Assembly (NCBI GenBank): GCA_012841735.1
Contig: DUUE01000008.1
Span: forward strand, 1 to 16,562
DNA length: 16,562 nt
DNA from: Bacillota bacterium
GTDB lineage: Bacteria > Bacillota > Dethiobacteria > Dethiobacterales > Dethiobacteraceae
Direction of reading: 5' to 3'
Positions 12,704 to 16,562 of the stretch are shown here, in pieces (positions within the stretch are counted from its first letter, which is position 1; every line of letters starts with the position of its first letter). The notes below the pieces were generated by a model, which was not told the origin of the DNA, made no database searches, and worked only from the letters and a program-made list of their open reading frames with translations. Position numbers and translations under genes: made by a program.

Positions 12704-14452
12704 ATGCGCAGGACAAAAATTGTCTGTACACTGGGACCGGCTACCAGTTCAGTTGCCGTGATAAAGAAACTGCTGCGGGCCGGGATGAATGTGGCGCGCC
12801 TTAATTTATCCCACGGCAGCCACCGGGAGCACGCTGCCACCATAGACGCCGCCCGCCGGGCGGCGCAGGAGGAAAAGAAAAACCTGGCGCTGCTTTTGGA
12901 TACACGCGGTCCGGAGATACGTATTGGCACTTTTGCCGGACAGAAAGCAGTACTGCGTGAAGGCAGCCGTTTCACCCTGACGACGGAAGAGATTGCCGGC
13001 ACTGCGGAGAGGGTCAGCGTCAATTACCGCGGCCTGCCACGGGATGTGGCACCGGGGATGCAGATTCTGCTGGATGACGGGCTAATTGTACTGGAAGTCC
13101 TGGAAGTGACAGGGACGGAAATACACTGTCTTGTTGTCACGGGCGGCGAACTTACGGACAGGAAAGGAGTAAATGTGCCTGCCGCCAGGCTGAATTTGCC
13201 CGCCGTAACGTCCAAAGACAGGGAAGACATTATTTTTGCCGTGAAAAATGACCTGGATTATATTGCTGCGTCCTTTACCCGCAAGGCGGAGGACATTTTG
13301 GCTGTCCGTGCCATCCTGGAGGAATACCGTTCCGATATCCACATTATTGCCAAGATTGAAAACCGGGAAGGGATGGAAAACCTGGACAGTGTTTTGGCGG
13401 TTGCGGACGGGGTGATGGTGGCCCGCGGTGATTTGGGGGTGGAGGTGCCTGCGGAAGACGTGCCGCTGTTGCAAAAGCAAATGATCAGAAAGTGCAACGA
13501 GGCGGGCAAACCGGTGATCACCGCCACGCAGATGCTCGAATCCATGATCAGAAATCCCCGCCCCACCAGGGCGGAGGCCAGTGATGTGGCCAATGCCATT
13601 TTTGACGGCACAGATGCGGTAATGCTTTCCGGCGAAACGGCCGTGGGAAAATATCCGGTGGAAGCGGTGCGCACCATGGCACGCATTGCGGAAAGAACGG
13701 AAACCGCCCTGGAATATGAAAAAATGCTGGAGATTTTTAATCCTCCCGAGGAACGCAGCGTGACTGATGCCATTGCATACGCCACCTGCCATGTGGCGCA
13801 GGAATTGAATGCGGCTGCGGTCATAACGGCCACCCAGTCCGGTTTTACCGCCCGTATTATCTCAAAATACAAGCCGAAAGCACGCATTATTGCCGTTACC
13901 CCGCGACAGAACGTTGCCCGCCGGCTTGCCCTGTCCTGGGGTGTATACCCGCTCCTTTCCCGGCCCACCGCCACCACGGACGAAATGTTTGCCGCGGCAG
14001 TTGAGTCCGCGCTGGCTTCAGGCTATATACAAAACGGCGATTTGGTTGTCATTACAGCCGGCGTGCCTGTGGGCATTAGCGGAACAACAAATGTGCTGCG
14101 CGTTCATACTGCCGGTGAAATACTGGTTAAAGGAACAGGCCTGGGGAAAAAAGCAGTCAGCGGCCGGGTGAGAATCGCCCGGACGGCGGCCGAGGCGGCT
14201 GCCGTTACTGCAGGAGAGATACTGGTGACTCCGGCAACAGACCGTGATTATGTCCCCTACCTGGAGAAAGCGGCAGGAATCGTGGCGGAAGAAGGAGGTC
14301 TGACTTCCCACGCGGCAGTGGTGGCATTGCATCTGGGAATACCTGTGATTGTAGGGGCGGCCGGTGCCGTATCCTTCCTGCGGGAAGGCGAACTGATAAC
14401 CATGGATACGGTGCGCGGCCTGGTATATCGCGGGAAAGCAACAATTTTGTAG
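12704..14452 (+). CDS. pyk: Pyruvate kinase with C-terminal PEP-utilizer-like domain
   Basis: It transfers phosphate from phosphoenolpyruvate to ADP, the last step of glycolysis. The N-terminal barrel shows TKIVCTLGPA, NLSHGS, DTRGPEIR, KIENREG (catalytic K217), VARGDLGVE and the signature ITATQMLESMI with RAEASDVANA. The B domain and the C-terminal allosteric domain (about 350-475) follow. The product has 582 residues, about 110 more than E. coli enzymes. The extra tail (about 480-582) is a phosphohistidine-like domain with GGLTSHAAVVALHLGIPVIVG, including H536, as in Bacillus and other Firmicute enzymes; this histidine is not needed for catalysis in characterised ones. ATG 12704 has AGGAGGG upstream. 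It follows pfkA directly and precedes the thioesterase gene. Confidence 0.97.
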   Translation: MRRTKIVCTLGPATSSVAVIKKLLRAGMNVARLNLSHGSHREHAATIDAARRAAQEEKKNLALLLDTRGPEIRIGTFAGQKAVLREGSRFTLTTEEIAGTAERVSVNYRGLPRDVAPGMQILLDDGLIVLEVLEVTGTEIHCLVVTGGELTDRKGVNVPAARLNLPAVTSKDREDIIFAVKNDLDYIAASFTRKAEDILAVRAILEEYRSDIHIIAKIENREGMENLDSVLAVADGVMVARGDLGVEVPAEDVPLLQKQMIRKCNEAGKPVITATQMLESMIRNPRPTRAEASDVANAIFDGTDAVMLSGETAVGKYPVEAVRTMARIAERTETALEYEKMLEIFNPPEERSVTDAIAYATCHVAQELNAAAVITATQSGFTARIISKYKPKARIIAVTPRQNVARRLALSWGVYPLLSRPTATTDEMFAAAVESALASGYIQNGDLVVITAGVPVGISGTTNVLRVHTAGEILVKGTGLGKKAVSGRVRIARTAAEAAAVTAGEILVTPATDRDYVPYLEKAAGIVAEEGGLTSHAAVVALHLGIPVIVGAAGAVSFLREGELITMDTVRGLVYRGKATIL

Positions 14453-14466
14453 GAGCTGAAAACAAA

Positions 14467-14895
14467 GTGAAATACGGGGAGACTTTGCTCCGTGTCCGTT
14501 ATGCGGAGACGGATCAGATGGGCGTTGTTTACCATGCCGCTTATTTCAACTGGATGGAAGTGGGGAGAACTGAATATTTTCGCCAATTGGGCATGCCTTA
14601 CAGTGAAATAGAAAAAAGTGAGCTGTTCCTGCCTGTGACGAAAGCTTACTGCCATTATAAAGCACCGGCACGTTACGATGACCTGATCCGTATCTCTACC
14701 ACCATTGCCTCGCTGCAGGATGTCCGCCTGGCTTTTAAATATGAAATTTTCAGGGCAAACAGCAATGAGCTGTTGGCCAGCGGCGAGACGGAACATGCTT
14801 TTGTCAATCGCAAAGGGAAACCTGTTGTCCTGAAAAAAAACAACCCCTTTCTCTGGCGGCGGATCCTGGAAGCTACAGGGGAAAAAACGGAGTAA
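14467..14895 (+). CDS. YbgC/4-hydroxybenzoyl-CoA-type acyl-CoA thioesterase
   Basis: A 142-residue single hotdog-fold enzyme that hydrolyses acyl-CoA thioesters in the cytoplasm. The family signature is at the N-terminus: RVRYAETDQMGVVYHAAYF, with D16 and H23 spaced as the catalytic Asp and His of E. coli YbgC. The substrate cannot be read from sequence; YbgC acts on short-chain acyl-CoA, while other members act on 4-hydroxybenzoyl-CoA or DHNA-CoA. The start is GTG 14467, with TAGGAG overlapping the pyk stop codon 11 nt upstream, so it belongs to the pfkA-pyk transcript. There is no Tol-Pal context, as expected for a Gram-positive. Confidence 0.88.
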   Translation: MKYGETLLRVRYAETDQMGVVYHAAYFNWMEVGRTEYFRQLGMPYSEIEKSELFLPVTKAYCHYKAPARYDDLIRISTTIASLQDVRLAFKYEIFRANSNELLASGETEHAFVNRKGKPVVLKKNNPFLWRRILEATGEKTE

Positions 14896-14898
14896 AAG

Positions 14899-15291
14899 AT
14901 GCTTGGTAAATTGCTTGTACTGTTTCTATTGCTGCCTTTTCTGGAACTTTATTTATTGCTTGTCCTTGGCAGGCAGATTGGTTCCCTGCCTACACTGGCG
15001 CTGGTAGTATGTACCGGTCTTTTCGGGATGTTGCTTGCCCGCATCCAGGGTTTTTTGGTTGTGCGCCGTCTGGTCCTGAAGCTTCAGGCAGGAGAGCTGC
15101 CGGGGGACGAAATTTTAAACGGCATTCTTGTCCTCCTTGGAGCGGTTTTTTTGCTTACCCCGGGGTTGGTAACCGACACCGCCGGGTTTCTGCTGTTACT
15201 GCCGGGCACACGGGAAATTGCCAGAAAAATAATCCGCAGAAAACTGCAGCAGGCGCTGGAGGAAGGACAGGTATGGATTTTCCGGCGGTAG
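14899..15291 (+). CDS. fxsA: FxsA family membrane protein
   Basis: A 130-residue membrane protein matching FxsA in length and pattern: an N-terminal helix with LLPFLELYLLLVLGRQIG, a second helix (about 31-50), the amphipathic link with ARIQGF and GELPGDEILNG, a third segment GILVLLGAVFLLTPGLVTDTAG, and a basic tail. E. coli FxsA lessens exclusion of phage T7 by plasmid F when overproduced; its normal role is unknown. ATG 14899 is 3 nt after the thioesterase stop, with GGAG across the junction, so the two are tightly coupled. Confidence 0.9.
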   Translation: MLGKLLVLFLLLPFLELYLLLVLGRQIGSLPTLALVVCTGLFGMLLARIQGFLVVRRLVLKLQAGELPGDEILNGILVLLGAVFLLTPGLVTDTAGFLLLLPGTREIARKIIRRKLQQALEEGQVWIFRR

Positions 15292-15358
15292 GTGCAACCG
15301 TTTTGACCGTTGGGGCAGGAATTTTACCGGTGGCGGGCGAATAAGCGGATAAGACGGC

Positions 15359-15366
15359 AAGGAGGG
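15359..15366 (+). promoter_or_regulatory. Ribosome binding site that decides the VOC gene start
   Basis: AAGGAGGG abuts the ATG at 15367, too close to use it, but lies 6 nt before the in-frame ATG at 15373. This fixes the start at MAKIVHTG. Confidence 0.65.
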
Positions 15367-15372
15367 ATGGAA

Positions 15373-15738
15373 ATGGCAAAAATTGTCCATACAGGTATTG
15401 TTGTCCGCGATCTGGAAACCTCACTGCAATTTTACACAGAAGTATTGGGTTTTGTGCAAACAGGCGGACTTAAGCTGCCGGATGTAGAGCTTGCTTTTCT
15501 TGCCGGAGAGAACCAGTCTCTTGAATTGCTGGCCTTTCCCGGTGATACGGCGGAAAAACCGCAGGGTGTCATCAGCCATATTGCCCTGGAAGTAAAAGAC
15601 TTGGAAAAGGAATTGGAACGGCTGAAAGCACATGGCATTGTCCTTGATCCCGCGGATATCCGTAAGCCCGAAGGAATGAAAATTATTTTCTTCCACGGTC
15701 CGAGCGGAGAACAAATTGAACTGGTGGAGTATAAATAA
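15373..15738 (+). CDS. VOC (glyoxalase/bleomycin-resistance superfamily) metalloprotein
   Basis: A 121-residue protein made of two beta-alpha-beta-beta-beta units of the vicinal oxygen chelate fold. The four likely metal ligands are H6 (VHTGIVVRD), E51 (SLELLAF), H69 (SHIALEV) and E116 (EQIELVEY). An H-E-H-E set like that of E. coli glyoxalase I suggests a lactoylglutathione-lyase-like or isomerase enzyme. Methylmalonyl-CoA epimerase usually has Gln at the second place, which argues against it. A methylglyoxal-handling role would fit the glycolytic neighbours, but that is inference. It follows fxsA by 81 nt, with no strong promoter seen between, and ends at a strong terminator. Confidence 0.85.
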   Translation: MAKIVHTGIVVRDLETSLQFYTEVLGFVQTGGLKLPDVELAFLAGENQSLELLAFPGDTAEKPQGVISHIALEVKDLEKELERLKAHGIVLDPADIRKPEGMKIIFFHGPSGEQIELVEYK

Positions 15739-15740
15739 GA

Positions 15741-15767
15741 AAAAAGCCCTGTTCGCAGGGCTTTTTC
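15741..15767. terminator. Strong bidirectional terminator with TTCG loop
   Basis: AAAAAGCCCTG (15741-15751) and CAGGGCTTTTT (15756-15766) form a perfect 11-bp arm pair around TTCG. A run on one side and T run on the other let it end the rightward dnaE-to-VOC transcript and the leftward gene that stops at 15773. Confidence 0.95.
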
Positions 15768-15772
15768 TTTGT

Positions 15773-16162
15773 TTATTTCGGCAGGACAGAAATGGCGGGG
15801 GCATAAAGATAACGCCGGATTCTACGCAGAATTCTGGCGACAATGGGTGTGGGGTTGTCGGTAAAGATGTAATAACGCGGCATCTCGGCGCTTTGCCACA
15901 GTTCAAAAGCCAGGATGCCGTTGCCGTTTTTCAGGGAAACAACCCAGACTTCGATAGGGCCGTCCAGGGCTCGGTGAATGATATAGCTGGGCTCGCCCAG
16001 CGTACTGCGCAGCAGGTAAGCGAAACGGCTGACAGCCGACGGTGAGAAAACATCAGTGAATTCAGGCAGAACGCGTCTGGCAGAATAGATTGTACGCTGC
16101 GCCAGTGTTTTTGCCATTTCTCCCCGGGCCAGGGTGACCGGTTGACCTTCCAGTCGCAGCAA
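15773..16162 (-). CDS. Hypothetical protein, TTG start
   Basis: I do not recognise this 129-residue protein. It looks soluble, with no signal peptide or membrane helix. The N-terminal half is mixed (TLAQRTIYSARRVLPEFTDVF). The middle has beta-like stretches (SYIIHRAL, IEVWVVSL, ILAFELW, RYYIFTD) and the C-terminus is a basic helix (IVARILRRIRRYLY). There are no cysteines. The TTG start at 16162 is well supported: GGGGAGGG lies 7 nt upstream (16170-16177). Codon use resembles its neighbours. It shares its terminator with the VOC gene and is divergent from the DUF1622 gene. Confidence 0.75.
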   Translation of the reverse strand: MLRLEGQPVTLARGEMAKTLAQRTIYSARRVLPEFTDVFSPSAVSRFAYLLRSTLGEPSYIIHRALDGPIEVWVVSLKNGNGILAFELWQSAEMPRYYIFTDNPTPIVARILRRIRRYLYAPAISVLPK

Positions 16163-16169
16163 GAATCTA

Positions 16170-16177
16170 CCCTCCCC
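16170..16177 (-). promoter_or_regulatory. Ribosome binding site for the TTG-start hypothetical gene
   Basis: On the minus strand GGGGAGGG sits 7 nt before TTG 16162, with no better start nearby. A -10-like TATACT on the minus strand (16198-16193) may belong to its promoter, but no good -35 is visible. Confidence 0.6.
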
Positions 16178-16266
16178 GTACCTCTTTTGTATAGTATATG
16201 CAGCGACAGGTTTTTATTATCGTGTGATTCCGACAGATCGGGGCAAAATATCTTCAGAATTCTTGC

Positions 16267-16273
16267 GGGAGGG
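16267..16273 (+). promoter_or_regulatory. Ribosome binding site for the DUF1622 gene
   Basis: GGGAGGG is 6 nt before TTG 16280. With the family match starting soon after, this supports the rare start codon. Confidence 0.65.
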
Positions 16274-16279
16274 TTTGCC

Positions 16280-16562
16280 TTGAACCTGCACAACATTGAA
16301 ACTGTACTGACTGCGGTGATCACTTTTTCTTCCCATATCCTGGAGGTTTGCGGGGCACTTATTATCCTGTATGCCGGATTAAAGGCTTTCCTCTGTTTTG
16401 TGCAAAGCGGCCGGGACGGGCGGGAGATACGGCTGCTGTTTGCCCGCTTTCTGGTTTTTGGCCTGGAATTTAAACTGGGGGCAGAAATACTGCGTACTGT
16501 GGTTGTGCGCACGCTGCAGGAAATTTTGGTACTGGCGGCTATCATTGCCCTGCGTTTCATCC
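16280..16562 (+). CDS. DUF1622 family membrane protein (5' part, cut by window edge)
   Basis: The frame from TTG 16280 stays open for 94 codons to the end of the window. The product has three hydrophobic segments (near ILEVCGALIILYAGL, LFARFLVFGLEF and EILVLAAIIALRF) and the family pattern FLVFGLEFKLGAEILRTVVVRTLQE, in which a conserved Glu-rich helix is followed by ILRTVV. DUF1622 proteins are about 115-130 residues, so only the last 20-35 are missing. Function is unknown; they are small inner-membrane proteins. It is divergent from the hypothetical gene on the left, with a 117-nt intergenic region that holds no clear rightward promoter. Confidence 0.85.
   Translation, partial: MNLHNIETVLTAVITFSSHILEVCGALIILYAGLKAFLCFVQSGRDGREIRLLFARFLVFGLEFKLGAEILRTVVVRTLQEILVLAAIIALRFI

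Noticed and set aside
13082..13977. Long antisense open frames opposite pyk (over 230 codons)
   Set aside because: They lie wholly inside a certain gene on the other strand, lack ribosome sites and give low-complexity Ser/His/Arg-rich products without family features.
15009..15344. Rightward 111-codon frame overlapping fxsA
   Set aside because: It is a shifted frame of fxsA with Arg/Gly/Pro-rich composition; fxsA matches its family in full.
1..16562. CRISPR array, insertion sequence, prophage or attachment site
   Set aside because: No regularly spaced repeats, transposase, integrase or phage gene is present. The tRNA end at the left edge could be an integration site in principle, but no duplicated tRNA 3' end was seen downstream.

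Overview
The window is ordinary chromosomal DNA, not a mobile region, and most probably comes from an endospore-forming Firmicute of the Clostridia (a Peptococcaceae-like lineage is a guess). Four things support this. An initiator tRNA end at the left edge matches the Bacillus-type sequence. A ytrH-ytrI sporulation pair sits next to dnaE, as in Bacillus subtilis. Pyruvate kinase carries the C-terminal PEP-utilizer-like domain common in Firmicutes. Strong AGGAGG-type ribosome binding sites occur together with GTG and TTG starts. Base composition looks uniform at roughly half G+C. I see no insertion sequence, phage gene, integrase, CRISPR array or long repeat.

Left part (1-5565, all +): the 3' end of tRNA-fMet and its terminator; a GreA/GreB-family transcription factor with a divergent coiled coil; a soluble LonB-like ATP-dependent protease behind a strong extended -10 promoter that is wrapped in inverted repeats; an overlapping mnmH-trmL pair, whose products both modify the wobble nucleotide (position 34) of tRNAs; and a csoR-copZ copper-sensing pair with a clear CsoR-type operator but no copA.

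Middle part (5566-8230): a bidirectional terminator; a leftward AI-2E-family membrane protein with an extra C-terminal segment of about 115 residues containing two predicted membrane helices; a small rightward membrane-protein ORF; and leftward ytrH-ytrI, divergent from dnaE.

Right part (8231-15738, +): a compact run of dnaE, pfkA and pyk (the two committed glycolytic kinases), a YbgC-like acyl-CoA thioesterase, fxsA and a glyoxalase/VOC protein, closed by a strong bidirectional terminator with a TTCG loop. Beyond it lie a leftward TTG-start gene that I do not recognise and the beginning of a TTG-start DUF1622 membrane protein cut by the window edge.

I found no convincing new multigene system. 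The points most worth a second look are the AI-2E C-terminal extension, the architecture around the lon promoter, the atypical Gre factor with its structured leader, the small membrane-protein ORF that overlaps ytrI tail to tail, and the unrecognised gene at 15773-16162. No intergenic stretch exceeds 300 bases.
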